Below are positions 35,527 through 48,096 of a stretch of 64,000 bases of DNA, piece by piece. Every line of letters starts with the position of its first letter. Position 1 is the stretch's first letter. Where the stretch lies: the NCBI RefSeq assembly GCF_022965805.1, contig NC_133104.1:24920069-24984068 (forward strand). Reading direction: 5' to 3'. The translations under genes and the position numbers were made by a program. A model generated the notes under the pieces. The model was not told where the DNA came from. It searched no databases and saw only the letters and a list, made by a program, of their open reading frames with translations. The stretch comes from Primulina eburnea. Lineage: Eukaryota > Streptophyta > Magnoliopsida > Lamiales > Gesneriaceae.

Positions 35527-36929
35527 CTAAAATTCGACATATCCTAGACCACGTCGCCTTCCATAATTCTCAAAATTTACATTATGATTGATTCGGACTT
35601 CAGGATCGTTATGTTCATGTACCATACTAGATATGAAAAATTTAATTGATTTTAAATTATCTTTCTCTAGTAGAGGTTGGTTTTTTGCTTCAGAGGTGTT
35701 GCATTCATTGATGTCGTAAACTAGCCCAGTTCTGTCTCCGGCTGGTTTCTGCATCTCATGCATCATTTCAAGAGAAACAGAAGACTTATTCCATGAGTGT
35801 ACTGTGTTCATCACTTGTTTATTTTCTTTTAACGTGGCATAGAATAATCTTTTCAAGTCATCATTCTCAGCCGTTAGCAGACTTAACTTTACAATCAAAC
35901 CGTCAACCTCTTTTTGATGCGAGAAGTTGGAGAGGGTTAACTTGTTTTTCAAGTATTAATTTTCTGCCTTGGCCTCATCGAATTGTTGCGATAGTCCCTT
36001 AAATTCATTCTTCATATCATGCAGTGCCGTGACAAGGTATTCCCGTGTAAATTCCTGAGAGTCAAAGTAAAATACCACTTCTTCGATGGATTCTGATGCT
36101 TTACAGCCATGAGACATTTTATTGCCTCATCATCGCTTTCACTCGAAGATTCATCAGAGATGGATCTTTCTGAATCTAAATCGTCTCATTTGCTTTTTCA
36201 TTTTGCAATTAAAACTCGTTCTTCCTTTTTGGTGAACATTTTATCATCTTTGGACCGTTTCCTATCAACCAGTCTCTTCTCATCCTTCTTGGGCCTGTTG
36301 CACTCTGCAATAAAGTACCCTTTTTTCCCCACTGTTAAAACAAGCTTGACCATCATCTGTATGGTCATTCTTGTAATATGGTTTAGCAAATTGAGATTAA
36401 TTTTTACGCATAAATCTACCAAATTTCTTGACAAATAGGGACATAGCTTCACTGCTCAGTTGCTCGGCTGATTTCTTACTCGTGGACTCTTCAACCGGAA
36501 GAGTCACTGTGGTAACTGCCAGGGCCTTGGTTTATTGAGAAGTGGATGGTTCTTCTTCAGTTCGTATTCCAAGCTCGAACTCGTTTCAAGGCAATTTCAC
36601 GGTTAGAGTATTCTTTACCTAGATAAATAAGTTCAATAATAGTACCACTAAACTGCTCATCAAATTCGGAGAGAGTTTCTCCTGGATTCATCTTTGCGTT
36701 ATCAAACTTCTGAAAAGTGCAGAAAACGGTTCACAATTTCTAATGATAGCTTAAACTGGTTGGCTGGCTTGTTAACAGAGACGGTTCGAAATGTAAGTTC
36801 TTGAAAAAAGTAAGGACACAGGGTTTTTATGGTTGTTCGGATATAAAACTCATACGTCAATCTTTCTTCATCTTTAGGAAGAATTCCGCTAAAAAGCTTT
36901 GGCTTTACAAACTTATTATAATAGCCCAC
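35527..36929 (-). pseudogene. Copia gag remnant (element G)
   Basis: Pieces at 36929-36702 (gag N-terminal helices), 36452-36198 (degenerate zinc knuckle, VLTVGKKGYFIAECNRPKK, with Cys of CX2C lost) and 35952-35527 (coiled-coil segment with LTAENDDLKRLFYATLKENK). Out of frame with one another. Confidence 0.75.
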
Positions 36930-37300
36930 TCCAATCAGGACTTATCGCACTGCCTGTTTTGGAACTCTTAGTGATCACTCTACACTTCTGGATTTTAAGA
37001 ACCCTCGGTTCACCAGACAACACAATCAATCAAATAACCAAACATTTACTGATAAAAGAAAATATATGTTTTAATGTTATCTTTCCTTGTGCAGCTTTGA
37101 ATCTTGTTCCTTTGAAGAGTTGCCGCTGAACATCCTTTTGTAGTAACTGTTAGCTCCCTCAGAGCTTGTAGGATGTTTAAACAATATTTCTATTCTGAGA
37201 TAGTGACATACATGCATATATCGGAACTGATGCAAGACGTGGTTGACTTGTAGTGGTGCAAACCATTGAATGTCCTGAACCAGTAAGATAATGTCTTTCA

Positions 37301-37640
37301 TTAATTGAGCGATGAATGGCTCTTAAATGAGACGGTTTGAAGATTTTGAACAACTAGTTTAAAGTATTCTAATGGTTGAAACTTCTTCAAGCTGTAGGCG
37401 GGCAACCGGTTGAAAGTTCAAGTGATCGAAGACCAAGCGGTTGAAATCTAGATGATTGAAATGGTACATGTTGTACAAGGAAGATTGTAATTGTTTCTTG
37501 AAACAATTAGGTGTTGTTTTGATTTGTCAATCACCAAAACTTTAGGGTAATAATATTTCTTAACAAATTCAGTGATTGTTGGTATTTCATGGAAAATACA
37601 TTGAGATGGCTTATTCGTCTAATTTATTTTTATTTTTAAA
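37301..37640. other. Unassigned stretch between G and LTR L
   Basis: No ORF. Rich in GGTTGAAA/AACCGGTTG words like G's interior, so it may be G's leader or LTR remnant, but no boundary is visible. Confidence 0.4.
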
Positions 37641-39785
37641 AAACGACGTAACCTAACCACTTACAAATCTAGGGTTTTGTTAAAAAGTGTGTTTGATTAT
37701 TTTTAACGCATTAAGTACATGATTATGACATGAATATGTGTTTTTATTTCATAGTTTATTAAGATTGCATGTTATAGGGCTTTTAGCAGTTTTTCACGCT
37801 CGAACGAGGAACAAGACCAGGGACAGATAAAGAAAAATGTTTTTAATAATTATTTAATATATGAATTAATTAATAATAATTTTAGAAAATGGGCCTTTTA
37901 ACATATTTTTACGCATCGAGTCATATTTTGAACCGGTATTCAATTTTTAATGAAACGGAGGACTTTTTGAGGGTTCGGGAAATATCTTCAAAACCGTACC
38001 TAAACAAAATATTTTTTGAGAGGGTTATTGGGTCTAATGGGCCTATTTAAATAACAATTGGGCCTAGACTCCTACTTATCCTCATATTTTAATTATGGCC
38101 TATTATGTACTTGTTTTATATCAAACCCTACCCTCCCCAAAACCCTAACCTCTCCTCACCTCACACTCTGCCGTCCCTCTCAAAGTTCTAGCATCTTCTC
38201 GTATCGTTCCAACAGCTTCTCGTGTCATTCCAGCAGCAAAATTTCTAGGACTTCTCAAGAAATTTTAATAGGAACTCCTCCCCATCCCTCCGGTGTCCGT
38301 TCTACGAAATTGTTGTTGAGTTTTCGAGCGTAAATATGGAAAGGCACTCCCTATACCACGTTTTTTCTTATCATTCAAATCAATATATGTCTACTTGTGT
38401 GTTTACGCATGAGAAGCATCTGATTTATCATTTTATGTGCATATGGATCGAGATTTCATGGAAAATACTTCATTTTTCCTCATGTAAACTCATGTTTTTG
38501 GCTTGGTATGCTAGGGGGTTTCCAGGTCTCGACTTCTAGGGGATGTGTCACGTTAAGATCGAAGGGGGTTAAGCATGTAGATCATTTTTGGGATCGAATC
38601 ATGCAACGGCCGATGGGTTTGTCGAGTGCTAGGGCTTGATATGGCTAGATCGGATATAAGGGGCGGGAGCAGCATGCATGGGCTCGCTCTAGGACATGGT
38701 CAGACCCTGGTGGGTCCGTGTCAAGGCTGGGAAGGTCCATGAGCCACTGGACGCAAGGTTGGACTCGATGCGTGGGATTGGTTAGTCCAGGAGGTGGCTC
38801 ATGACTTGGTCATGGTCTTAGGAGAGTTGGCTAAAGGCTGTTCACATTGGCTTCAAGCCTAGGGTCAATATTTGGGAGCTAGGTGCACTAGGGTTCGAAT
38901 GTTGTCACGCGCAGAAATTTCCATCATCTGTTCGAGAATTTTCAAGGGTCTTAATTGGTTTGGAATAAGTGATTTTAGTGCTGGTCATGTGTGGTTAAGT
39001 CATGGTTTAAGTTTGGAAAGAGTTGGTTGAGTTTCGGGTTAATTCAGATTAAAATCGAGACCCCGATCCAAGTTTAAAACGAATTATAGAATGCATGGGC
39101 TCGAGTTTACGTCTAGAAAACAGTTATAAATATGTTTTGAGGTGTTCTAATAAGTTTGGTTGGCTTCGGGTCGAAATTTTGAGGTCCATGGGTAAAATAG
39201 TCAATTATGATTTTCAGGGGCAAAACGGTCATTTTGCACCCGGGTCGAGTTACCCGTCCTAGCAGCACCCTATAACCTAAATTGCATGTTTAAAATGTAT
39301 ATGTTTAATATGCATATGATTTTTTTTTATGAAAATACGAGAAATTACGTTGCATGCTCGGTTTTAATAAAATATACATATATGCATTAATTTATAAGTG
39401 ATGAATACGATGACTTGTTTTTGAAGGAGATGAGTTGGTTGTGACTAATACGAACACAAAAATGTAAAGTCAAGGCTTAGTGGATGGGTAAAATTGTCGC
39501 TGATTTCCTTGCCACCGGGTAATGCGGTTATACGTAGATGGATCCATCGACTTAGAGTTGATACGAAAGTCACAACTAATGATCTGAATTCAATAAAGGA
39601 AAATTAACACGTTTATGATTACATGAAGAGATATGATTTGAATATGTTTATGTTACGATATGTTTAAGTTCACGCTTTTAAGGATCATGTAATTTATCTA
39701 AATTACAGTACTTTTCAATGTTGCATGCTACGTATATGTACTTGCTATATCGGTTCAGGTATGTTGAGTTTTTAGACTCACTAGG
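37641..39785 (+). repeat. LTR L, left part (gypsy-type), interrupted by element J
   Basis: Plus-strand LTR: AT-rich upstream part, a TATA-like stretch then a CT-rich leader with AAACCCTA (38080-38180), and the terminal ...TTTTTAGACTCACTAGG where J entered. The left boundary is uncertain. The rest is at 48201-48557. The 91-codon frame at 38058 is leader sequence, not a gene. Confidence 0.65.
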
Positions 39786-40090
39786 TGTGGGGACCCGGGC
39801 TCTAACTCAATTCTTTTGGGATTTAATTGGATCTTTGTTCGAAAATGTGGGTCAAAAATTTGCTTTTAACATTAATTCAAATGTATAGTCAAGCATAACA
39901 TTGTCTTTATAAGAAATAACAACATAATGTACATACATGTCTGTCTAGTATAACCATACACTAGTGTTTACATACCAACTACAAACATAGGTGATACAGG
40001 TCTACATAGAAACCACTAGAAATCTTCCATGCCCGAGATCTCCACGCTATCATCAACCTCTCATTTAGCTCGCGACCCAGATCCTGCCCC

Positions 40091-40448
40091 ACCTGTTGCC
40101 ATGCACACATACAGACACGACAACAGCCGGATAACTCCGGTGAGAACATATCCCAGTATAAAACATGGATGCATGCAATGTAATAATCATGTACAAGAGC
40201 ATAGCATATATCAAATAACATGAATGCAAATCTAAACATGTAGAAGAATACAACTCTGTATTCAACATTTAAATCTTGACTCGACTCATTTCTAATCTAG
40301 GAATCCCGGTGTGAATAAGACGGTCTGTCACCTACCCAGCCACTCGGGGTAACGGTACGTCTTATTTCTAGACTTCGGTCAACTCTGTATCGATGGTCTA
40401 CACATAGAGCAAATCTACTGCTATGCGACGATACACCGAAACATCTAG
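40091..40448 (-). promoter_or_regulatory. Conserved multi-stem block in the 3' LTR of J
   Basis: CCGGATAACTCCGG (40127-40140); GAATAAGACG (40313-40322) with CGTCTTATTT (40358-40367); CTAGACTTCGGT with ACCGAAACATCTAG; TGTATCG with CGATACA; apical CATAG/CTATG. It lies about 750-1100 nt downstream of the TATA box in LTR orientation. Confidence 0.6.
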
Positions 40449-41206
40449 TCTTGGCCAATCTGCCAATATCTCCTATCTCAGGACTCGAATATAAATCAAT
40501 AAACAAGACATTACATAATCAATGTAATAACAATCTAGTATGTGATTTAGGGAAACTCGTATCAAATCTGAATCGAGTCGTGCAATCCCAAGACCACATG
40601 AATTATACCTTTCTTGTCGCACTGTCTGTGTCGTAGTCGAAGGCTTGAGTTCACAATAGCCAATACAATCTGAAATAGCATAATCGATGTGTACTCTATC
40701 AATATATATCTCAAACAACTCAATATACAAGGCTACAATCGGTTTCAATACAATTTGACGGCATAATGACGCGATTCCTCAATACCGGCATCTCAACAAC
40801 AATAAAATCAATCACCCTTAACTCATAATCTCATCAAAATACAATTGTATACTCTGTAATCTGTATAACCCTACATACTACAAGCTGGAAAATCGAAACA
40901 ATATCGTACGATATCCAAATATCAATCCGATTGCAATCTACAATGCTCAACATATCAAGAACACATATTTCTACACAAATCATAATTTCTCCAACATCTC
41001 AAATCTGAATCATGCTGAAAATGAGATATACTTACATCCTTTAATAGCAATTGATGAGAGGAGTTCAAAACCGAAGTTGGATCTAAAATCGGATACTCGG
41101 AAGTAGCACAATCTCAATTCTAAGTTAATGGAACTTGAAGAATGCTACCATGACTCTCTCGGTTCTTGCATGCTGTAAATCTGAAGAATGAGATGTCATG
41201 CCAAGG

Positions 41207-41217
41207 TATATATATAA
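41207..41217 (-). promoter_or_regulatory. TATA box of the J LTR (3' copy)
   Basis: Minus strand GTTATATATATACC about 48 bp downstream of the palindrome cluster. The 5' LTR copy at 47853-47863 would drive element transcription. Confidence 0.65.
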
Positions 41218-41264
41218 CATGCCAAGTGTGAAGACAAGAAACAAAGGTGGCACTTCGCATGCAG

Positions 41265-41450
41265 CACCGCGGGTGCGGCAGCTCAAGAGCGCGGGTGCGC
41301 TGTGCTCACGGCAGCCCTTGCATTTTCTGAAATTCTCGGACCGCGGGTGCGGTGATGTTATTACCGCGGGTGCGGTGTCTGTTCGCACAATTCCACCAAT
41401 TTTTATCAATGCACCGCGGGTGCGGTCCTTCCTGTACCGCGGGTGCGGTG
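41265..41450 (-). promoter_or_regulatory. GC palindrome cluster in the 3' LTR of J
   Basis: Six copies of ACCGCGGGTGCGG (one as GCGCGGGTGCGC) over 186 bp. Several extend to CACCGCGGGTGCGGTG, close to a full palindrome. CpG-dense against an AT-rich background. Confidence 0.7.
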
Positions 41451-41549
41451 TGGCTTCAGCCATTCCTTTAAAATTCTCATTTTTATATCATACATTCTTA
41501 CCTCTACAAGTCTAACATCAATTCCAGTTGATAATTCTCGAGCCTTACA

Positions 41550-41563
41550 TTTCTCCCCCTCTT
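41550..41563 (-). promoter_or_regulatory. Polypurine tract of element J
   Basis: Minus strand AAGAGGGGGAGAAA immediately before the 3' LTR TGTAAGG. Primer for plus-strand DNA synthesis. Confidence 0.9.
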
Positions 41564-41649
41564 AAACAGGAGTTCGTCCTCGAACTCGGAAGCAATTAAT
41601 CATACAAGTGTATACAAAAGCAGTAAAATCAACTAACAGAATACTTACA

Positions 41650-44600
41650 TCACCTGAATAGCTCGGGATGCCTCTGTCTCATCTCAGACTCTGTCTCCCA
41701 AGTTGCTTCCTCGATGCCATGACGACTCCATTGAACCTTCACAAGCGGAATGATCTTGGTTCTAAGCTGTTTCTCCTTCCGATCAAGAATCTGTATCGGT
41801 CTTTCAACATAGCTCAGAGTCTGATCTAGCTCGGCTTCGTCAGGTTGAATGACACGAGAATCATCCGGCATGTATTTGCGCAACATCGATACATGAAAAA
41901 CGTCATGTATACCGGACAGTGAAGGAGGAAGAGCAAGTTTGTAAGCTCGATCGCTAATCTTCTCAAGAATCTCATACGGACCGACGTATCTAGGAGACAA
42001 CTTTCCTCGCTTGCCAAATCTGACAACGCCTCTGAAAGGTGAAATCTTCAAAAATACTCTGTCTCCCTGCTCAAATACCAACGGTCTGCGTCTGACATTG
42101 GCGTATTTCGCTTGCCTATCTTGTGCCGTCTTCATTCGTTTCTGAATGATCTTCACTTTATCGGTCATCTCACGAATCATATCAGGCCCTAATTCTGGTA
42201 CCTCAGAGATATCATCCCAATACAGAGGAGATCTGCACTTCTTTCCGTATAAAGCTTCGAACGGTGCCATCTCAATGCTAGTCTGATAGCTGTTGTTGTA
42301 TGAAAACTCACACAACGACAATGAATCTTGCCAACTAGTACCAAAATCTAGTACTACCGCTCTTAGCATGTCCTCTAAAGTCTGGATAGTCCGCTCTGAC
42401 TGTCCGTCCGTCTGAGGATGATAAGCAGTGCTCAGGTGTAAAGTCGTACCCAAAGCCTGCTGTAAGCTGTGCCAGAAGTGAGAAGTAAATCGTGGATCAC
42501 GATCTGATACGATCGACTTCGGCACACCGTGCAATCTGACGACCTCTCTGACATATAACTCTGCCATCTGATCGTGTCGATAGGTCATCCTGTACGGAAT
42601 GAAACAGGTAGATTTGGTCAATCTGTCAACGATGACCCAAATCGAATCACAGCCCCGGGATGATCGAGGTAACTTCGTCACGAAATCCATGGAAATGTGG
42701 TCCCATTTCCTCTCAGGAACAGACAAACTCTGAAGTAAACCTCCGGGCTTCTTTCTTTCTGCCTTCACCTGCTGACAATTCAGGCATCTAGACACAAATT
42801 CTGCTACATCTGTCTTCATCTGTTTCCACCAGAATTGCGTCTTCAAGTCATTGTACATCTTCCTGCCACCAGGATGAATGCTGAACCGACTACAGTGTGC
42901 CTCTGACATGATCTGTCGTCTTAAATCTGAAACATCTGGCACCACTAGACGGTTATTCACATACAGAACAGAATCTCTGACCTGATATTCTGAGATATGT
43001 CCAGCTCTGACCATATCAATCGACCTCTGAACACTCGGATCAGTTCTCTGCGCTTCTTTGATCCTCAACATCAAATCTGGCTCAATCTGAATTGCAGCAA
43101 GTCGCAACGGTCTACTCTCTGTATCAAATGTTAATCCAGACAAGCAACAATCTTCTACTAAACTCGATACACCTATAGTCGACAAGGACAAAGAACATAC
43201 CTTCCGACTCAAGGCGTCTGCTGCTGCATTCGACTTCCCTGGATAGTACTTGATCTCGCAATCAAAATCTTTCAGTAGATCAAGCCATCGTCGCTGCCTC
43301 ATGTTCAACTCCGACTGAGAAAAGAGGTACTTCAAGCTTTTATGGTCCGAGTAGATCTCAAATTTCTCGCCATACAAATAATGACGCCAGATCTTCAAGG
43401 CAAAGACAATCGCCGCCAATTCAAGATCATGAATCGGATAACGGGTCTCGTGCGGCTTCAATTGTCTAGAGGCATACGCTATCACGTGCCCTCGCTGCAT
43501 AAGAACACACCCTAGTCCTCTGTGAGATGCGTCACAATATACAACGAACTCACCTGTACCAGTAGGAATCGTCAAGACAGGCGCACTAGTCAGCCTCTTC
43601 TTCAGCTCTACAAAACTGGCTTCACAATCTTCGGACCACACAAATGGCATGTTCTTCTGTGTCAACTGGGTGATAGGCTTCGCTATACTGGAGAAATCTC
43701 TGATAAAACGACGATAATACCCGGCTAGACCCATGAAACTGCGTATCTCAGGCACAGAAATCGGTCTCGGCCAACTGATAACAGCCTCAACTTTACTCGA
43801 ATCTACCGCAATACCATCTCCAGATATAATGTGACCCAAGAAGACAACCTGTCGCAGCCAGAATTCACACTTGGACAGTTTAGCATACAACTGCTCTTTT
43901 CTCAAAGTCTTCAGTACAATTCTCAGATGATCTGCATGCTCAGTCAGACTCTTCGAATATACCAAAATATCGTCAATGAACACAATCACAAAATCATCTA
44001 AATATCTCTGAAAAATGCGGTTCATCAAACTCATAAACACCGCAGGTGCATTCATCAACCCAAAAGGCATAACCACAAACTCGTAGTGTCCATATCTGGT
44101 TCGGAATGCAGTCTTCGGAATATCAACGTCTCTAACTCTGAGCTGATGATACCCTGATCTTAAATCAATCTTCGAGTATACAGAAGATCCCTGTAACTGA
44201 TCAAACAAATCATCGATGCGCGGCAAATGATACTTGTTCTTCACTGTTGCCTTATTCAACTGCCTGTAATCAATACACAATCGCATCGAGCCATCTTTCT
44301 TTCGAACGAAAAGCACCGGAGCACCCCAAGGAGATACACTGGGTCTGATATATCCCTTGGACAGAAGATCTTCTAACTGTGCTTTCAACTCTTTCAGCTC
44401 TATCGGCGCTATCCTATACGGAGCTCTCGAAATAGGAACAGAACCGGGCATAAGATCTATGCTGAAATCAACCTCTCGAACCGGAGGCAACCCTGGAATC
44501 TCATCAGGAAAAACATCTGCAAACTCGCAAACCACTGGCAGATCTGCCAGTGCTGGGCTCGACTTCAGTAGATCTACTGAATATACAAGAAAGCCCTCTG

Positions 44601-46170
44601 CTCCTCTCTGAAGCAATCTACTCATAGTCAGAGCAGATACTAAGGGAATCCGAGATCTGGAACCCTTGCCGTAGAATTTCCACTCATCTGTCATTTCGGG
44701 TCTGAATCTGACAATCTTGTGGAAACAGTCTACAGTGGCCCTGTACTTGGTTAACATATCTATACCAACTATACAATCAAAATCAGCTAAACCAAGTACT
44801 ACACAATCAAGATCAATCTCATGCCCCTCAAACTGAAGCATACAGTGTCTAACAGTAGTCACAGATATCAAACCACTTCCCAACGGAGAAGCTATAGACA
44901 CTACATTCGACAACGACTCAACAGGCAATGAATGTCTCAATGCAAAATGCTCAGATATGAATGTATGAGATGCACCTGTGTCTATCAACACATATGCAGG
45001 ATAACCACAAAGAAAACAGTTACCTGCTATCACGTCATCTGGCGCCTCCTGCGCCTGCTCCTCTGTCAGGGCAAAAACACGTGCCTGCTGTCTGGGAGGC
45101 TGACTCACTGTCTGACTACCTCCTGGTCTCTGCTGGGTCTGTGTAGAGGGTGGCTGAAAGGAGTGTACAGAAGATGCCTGTCTCTCCATCTGTGGCGCTG
45201 GTGCTGATGATCCTGCGCTCTGGAATCGTTGTGCACCTCTCTGGGGACAAACTCTGGCGAAGTGTCCCTGTTGCCTACAGATGTTGCAGCGTCCCAGAAC
45301 TCCTTGACACTGCTCCGTGGCATGTCGCCCTCCGCACGAACCACAGTATGCGCCACTGTAATCTGACCCCTGACCTCTCTGTCGAGATCCACTCGAACTC
45401 GATGAACTACTTCCGGATTTCTTAAACTGTCTGCCCTTAGCCTTCAGAAATTCCTTCTTACCACTACCACTAGCTCCACTATCAAAACGAGGAGGAGGTG
45501 GTGGAAACTGTATGGTCGTGGACTGTGGCGGTCTCTGCCCCTGAACACCGTAGGAAGCCCCTCGCTGCCTGATCAAGCCAGCCTCTGCTCCCTTCGCTCG
45601 GTTCAGTGCCTCTGAAAAAGTACTAGGCCGGCCCGTGTTCACCAGGGTAAAGAAATCGGGATTCAATCCGTTGATGAACTGATCGGCCACTGCCTCGTCG
45701 TTTCCTGCAACATGCGGTGCAAATCGTAGCAATGCAGAGAATTTAGCAACATACTCCTCGATGTTCCACTGTCCCTGTCTCAGATTCGCAAATTCAGCTC
45801 CCTTATCTTTCCGGTAGGAGACGGGGAAGAAGCGCTGATAGAACTCATCCTTGAAGACTTTCCAGGAAATGTCAATGCCTCGGTGCTCCAAGGCTCTCTT
45901 CGTAGTCAACCACCGGCTCTTGGCAACCTCTTGCATCTGATGCCCTATCAATTTCACACGTCGCTCATCGGTATATGCCAACGACTCAAATAACATCTCG
46001 ATATCATCAAGCCAGCTCTCGCACTCTACTGCACTCTCTGTGCCCTTCAGGGTAGGCGGATGGAAAGACTGAAATCTCTTCAATAAGGTCTCCATCGGCG
46101 TAGCGGTAACATCCATCTGTGCACCGGACGTGCTACCCTGCTCTGGCTGTGGTATACGTCTAGGCGGCAT
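41650..46170 (-). CDS. Intact gypsy gag-pol polyprotein, 1506 aa (element J)
   Basis: One uninterrupted frame encodes all proteins for copying the element through RNA. Domains by residue: gag about 45-200; zinc knuckles C276-C288 and C295-C308 ([14 protein letters not shown]); aspartic protease D397-T-G in [12 protein letters not shown] about 570-780 with D669 (KIDLRSGYH) and FIDD at 731-734; RNase H with D880, E917, D942 and D985; integrase HHCC (H1092, H1099, C1129, C1132) and catalytic D1162, D1223, E1259; GPY motif near 1397; chromodomain-like tail with [14 protein letters not shown] (about 1479-1491). All catalytic residues I checked are present, so the product could be active. The MPPRR start is shared with A. 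RT carries FIDD, the usual gypsy variant. No separate env gene follows. Confidence 0.96.
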   Translation of the reverse strand: MPPRRIPQPEQGSTSGAQMDVTATPMETLLKRFQSFHPPTLKGTESAVECESWLDDIEMLFESLAYTDERRVKLIGHQMQEVAKSRWLTTKRALEHRGIDISWKVFKDEFYQRFFPVSYRKDKGAEFANLRQGQWNIEEYVAKFSALLRFAPHVAGNDEAVADQFINGLNPDFFTLVNTGRPSTFSEALNRAKGAEAGLIRQRGASYGVQGQRPPQSTTIQFPPPPPRFDSGASGSGKKEFLKAKGRQFKKSGSSSSSSSGSRQRGQGSDYSGAYCGSCGGRHATEQCQGVLGRCNICRQQGHFARVCPQRGAQRFQSAGSSAPAPQMERQASSVHSFQPPSTQTQQRPGGSQTVSQPPRQQARVFALTEEQAQEAPDDVIAGNCFLCGYPAYVLIDTGASHTFISEHFALRHSLPVESLSNVVSIASPLGSGLISVTTVRHCMLQFEGHEIDLDCVVLGLADFDCIVGIDMLTKYRATVDCFHKIVRFRPEMTDEWKFYGKGSRSRIPLVSALTMSRLLQRGAEGFLVYSVDLLKSSPALADLPVVCEFADVFPDEIPGLPPVREVDFSIDLMPGSVPISRAPYRIAPIELKELKAQLEDLLSKGYIRPSVSPWGAPVLFVRKKDGSMRLCIDYRQLNKATVKNKYHLPRIDDLFDQLQGSSVYSKIDLRSGYHQLRVRDVDIPKTAFRTRYGHYEFVVMPFGLMNAPAVFMSLMNRIFQRYLDDFVIVFIDDILVYSKSLTEHADHLRIVLKTLRKEQLYAKLSKCEFWLRQVVFLGHIISGDGIAVDSSKVEAVISWPRPISVPEIRSFMGLAGYYRRFIRDFSSIAKPITQLTQKNMPFVWSEDCEASFVELKKRLTSAPVLTIPTGTGEFVVYCDASHRGLGCVLMQRGHVIAYASRQLKPHETRYPIHDLELAAIVFALKIWRHYLYGEKFEIYSDHKSLKYLFSQSELNMRQRRWLDLLKDFDCEIKYYPGKSNAAADALSRKVCSLSLSTIGVSSLVEDCCLSGLTFDTESRPLRLAAIQIEPDLMLRIKEAQRTDPSVQRSIDMVRAGHISEYQVRDSVLYVNNRLVVPDVSDLRRQIMSEAHCSRFSIHPGGRKMYNDLKTQFWWKQMKTDVAEFVSRCLNCQQVKAERKKPGGLLQSLSVPERKWDHISMDFVTKLPRSSRGCDSIWVIVDRLTKSTCFIPYRMTYRHDQMAELYVREVVRLHGVPKSIVSDRDPRFTSHFWHSLQQALGTTLHLSTAYHPQTDGQSERTIQTLEDMLRAVVLDFGTSWQDSLSLCEFSYNNSYQTSIEMAPFEALYGKKCRSPLYWDDISEVPELGPDMIREMTDKVKIIQKRMKTAQDRQAKYANVRRRPLVFEQGDRVFLKISPFRGVVRFGKRGKLSPRYVGPYEILEKISDRAYKLALPPSLSGIHDVFHVSMLRKYMPDDSRVIQPDEAELDQTLSYVERPIQILDRKEKQLRTKIIPLVKVQWSRHGIEEATWETESEMRQRHPELFR

Positions 46171-46413
46171 AAATCTGATTACAAAACTGATTAGTACACA
46201 ATCAATATCATCTGTCTCAGCCCTCCTCTGATCATATACCTCTGATCGAGAATCGGTTCTGATTCAGGCTTGACAAGTATATGCTGTAAATCAATTCAAA
46301 TACAATACAACATATAATAGGGAAAGCAATAAACCATGCTAGCATCTCAAAAGCAAGGAAGATGACTCGATCTACCCCGCTCATTCTACTCTATCTCAGT
46401 CTACAGAACCTAC

Positions 46414-46426
46414 GGCTCTGATACCA
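46414..46426 (-). promoter_or_regulatory. Primer-binding site of element J
   Basis: Minus strand TGGTATCAGAGCC, 5 nt inside the 5' LTR; complementary to initiator Met tRNA. Confidence 0.93.
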
Positions 46427-46736
46427 CCTGTTGTGGGGACCCGGGCTCTAACTCAATTCTTTTGGGATTTAATTGGATCTTTGTTCGAAAATGTGGGTCA
46501 AAAATTTGCTTTTAACATTAATTCAAATGTATAGTCAAGCATAACATTGTCTTTATAAGAAATAACAACATAATGTACATACATGTCTGTCTAGTACAAC
46601 CATACACTAGTGTTTACATACCAACTACAAACATAGGTGATACAGGTCTACATAGAAACCACTAGAAATCTTCCATGCCCGAGATCTCCACGCTATCATC
46701 AACCTCTCATTTAGCTCGCGACCCAGATCCTGCCCC

Positions 46737-47094
46737 ACCTGTTGTCATGCACACATACAGACACGACAACAGCCGGATAACTCCGGTGAGAACATATCCC
46801 AGTATAAAACATGGATGCATGCAATGTAATAATCATGTACAAGAGCATAGAATATATCAAATAACATGAATGCAAATCTAAACATGTAGAAGAATACAAC
46901 TCTGTATTCAACATTTAAATCTTGACTAGACTCATTTCTAATCTAGGGATCCCGGTGTGAATAAGACGGTCTGTCACCTACCCAGCCACTCGGGGTAACG
47001 GTACGTCTTATTCCTAGACTTCGGTCAACTCTGTATCGAGGGTCTACACATAGAGCAAATCTACTGCTATGCGACGATACACCGAAACATCTAG
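46737..47094 (-). promoter_or_regulatory. Conserved multi-stem block in the 5' LTR of J
   Basis: As in the 3' LTR, but here CTGTTGTC/GACAACAG is perfect (the 3' copy has a C in one arm) and GAATAAGACG/CGTCTTATTC is perfect. This copy would lie in the transcribed leader. Confidence 0.6.
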
Positions 47095-47852
47095 TCTTGG
47101 CCAATCTGCCAATATCTCCTATCTCAGGACTCAAATATAAATCAATAAACAAGACATTACATAATCAATGTAATAACAATCTAGTATGTGATTTAGGGAA
47201 ACTCGTATCAAATCTGAATCGAGTGGTGCAATCCCAAGACCACATGAATTATACCTTTCTTGTCGCACTGTCTGTGTCGTAGTCGAAGGCTTGAGTTCAC
47301 AATAGCCAATACAATCTGAAATAGCATAATCGATGTGTACTCTATCAATATATATCTCAAACAACTCAATATACAAGGCTACAATCGGTTTCAATACAAT
47401 TTGACGGTATAACGACGCGATTCCTCAATACCGGCATCTCAACAACAATAAAATCAATCACCCTTAACTCATAATCTCATCAAAATACAATTGTATACTC
47501 TGTAATCTGTATAACCCTACATACTACAAGCTGGAAAATCGAAACAATATCGTACGATATCCAAATATCAATCCGATTGCAATCTACAATGCTCAACATA
47601 TCAAGAACACATATTTCTACACAAATCATAATTTCTCCAACATCTCAAATCTGAATCATGCTGAAAATGAGATATACTTACATCCTTTAATAGCAATTGA
47701 TGAGAGGAGTTCAAAACCGAAGTTGGATCTAAAATCGGATACTCGGAAGTAGCACAATCTCAATTCTAAGTTAATGGAACTTGAAGAATGCTACCATGGC
47801 TCTCTCGGTTCTTGCATGCTGTAAATCTGAAGAATGAGATGTCATGCCAAGG

Positions 47853-47863
47853 TATATATATAA
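47853..47863 (-). promoter_or_regulatory. TATA box of the J 5' LTR
   Basis: Minus strand TTATATATATACC about 48 bp downstream of the palindrome cluster; the likely core promoter of element J. Confidence 0.65.
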
Positions 47864-47910
47864 CATGCCAAGTGTGAAGACAAGAAACAAAGGTGGCACT
47901 TCGCATGCAG

Positions 47911-48096
47911 CACCGCGGGTGCGGCAGCTCAAGAGCGCGGGTGCGCTGTGCTCACGGCAGCCCTTGCATTTTCTGAAATTCTCGGACCGCGGGTGCGGTG
48001 ATGTTATTACCGCGGGTACGGTGTCTGTTCGCACAATTTCACCAATTTTTATCAATGCACCGTGGGTGCGGTCCTTCCTGTACCGCGGGTGCGGTG
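47911..48096 (-). promoter_or_regulatory. GC palindrome cluster in the 5' LTR of J
   Basis: Six units as in the 3' LTR. Two carry single changes (CCGCGGGTACGG, CCGTGGGTGCGG), consistent with CpG or G-to-A decay after insertion. Confidence 0.7.

Larger units (their letters stand above)
32050..37300 (-). mobile_element. Element G: decayed Ty1/copia retrotransposon
   Basis: Minus-strand gag, protease-integrase, RT and RNase H remnants in copia order (integrase before RT). No LTR is recognisable at either end, so it is truncated or old. Similar at domain level to H (same LISISQLCDN and RCLELLHMDLFG stretches), but without H's long post-pol ORF. A coiled-coil gag hints at a Sirevirus-type lineage; this is inference. 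Confidence 0.85.
39786..41549 (-). repeat. 3' LTR of element J (1764 bp)
   Basis: TGTGGGGACCC...GAGCCTTACA, abutting the polypurine tract at 41550. Same length as 46432-48195. It carries a multi-stem block (40091-40448), a TATA box (41207-41217) and a palindrome cluster (41265-41450). Confidence 0.97.

Noticed and set aside
38058..38333. 91-codon ORF and AAACCCTA motifs suggesting a small gene or interstitial telomere
   Set aside because: It lies in the CT-rich leader part of LTR L. Only two or three telobox-like motifs occur, with no tandem TTTAGGG array, and the product is low complexity.
41265..41450. CRISPR-like array of short repeats with spacers
   Set aside because: The repeats are 12-16 bp, irregularly spaced, degenerate, and present in both LTRs of a plant retrotransposon. 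No cas genes; eukaryotic context.
41125..41515. 112- and 105-codon ORFs on opposite strands, repeated at 47771-48161
   Set aside because: Both are in the J LTR palindrome cluster. Retention in both LTRs only reflects LTR identity.
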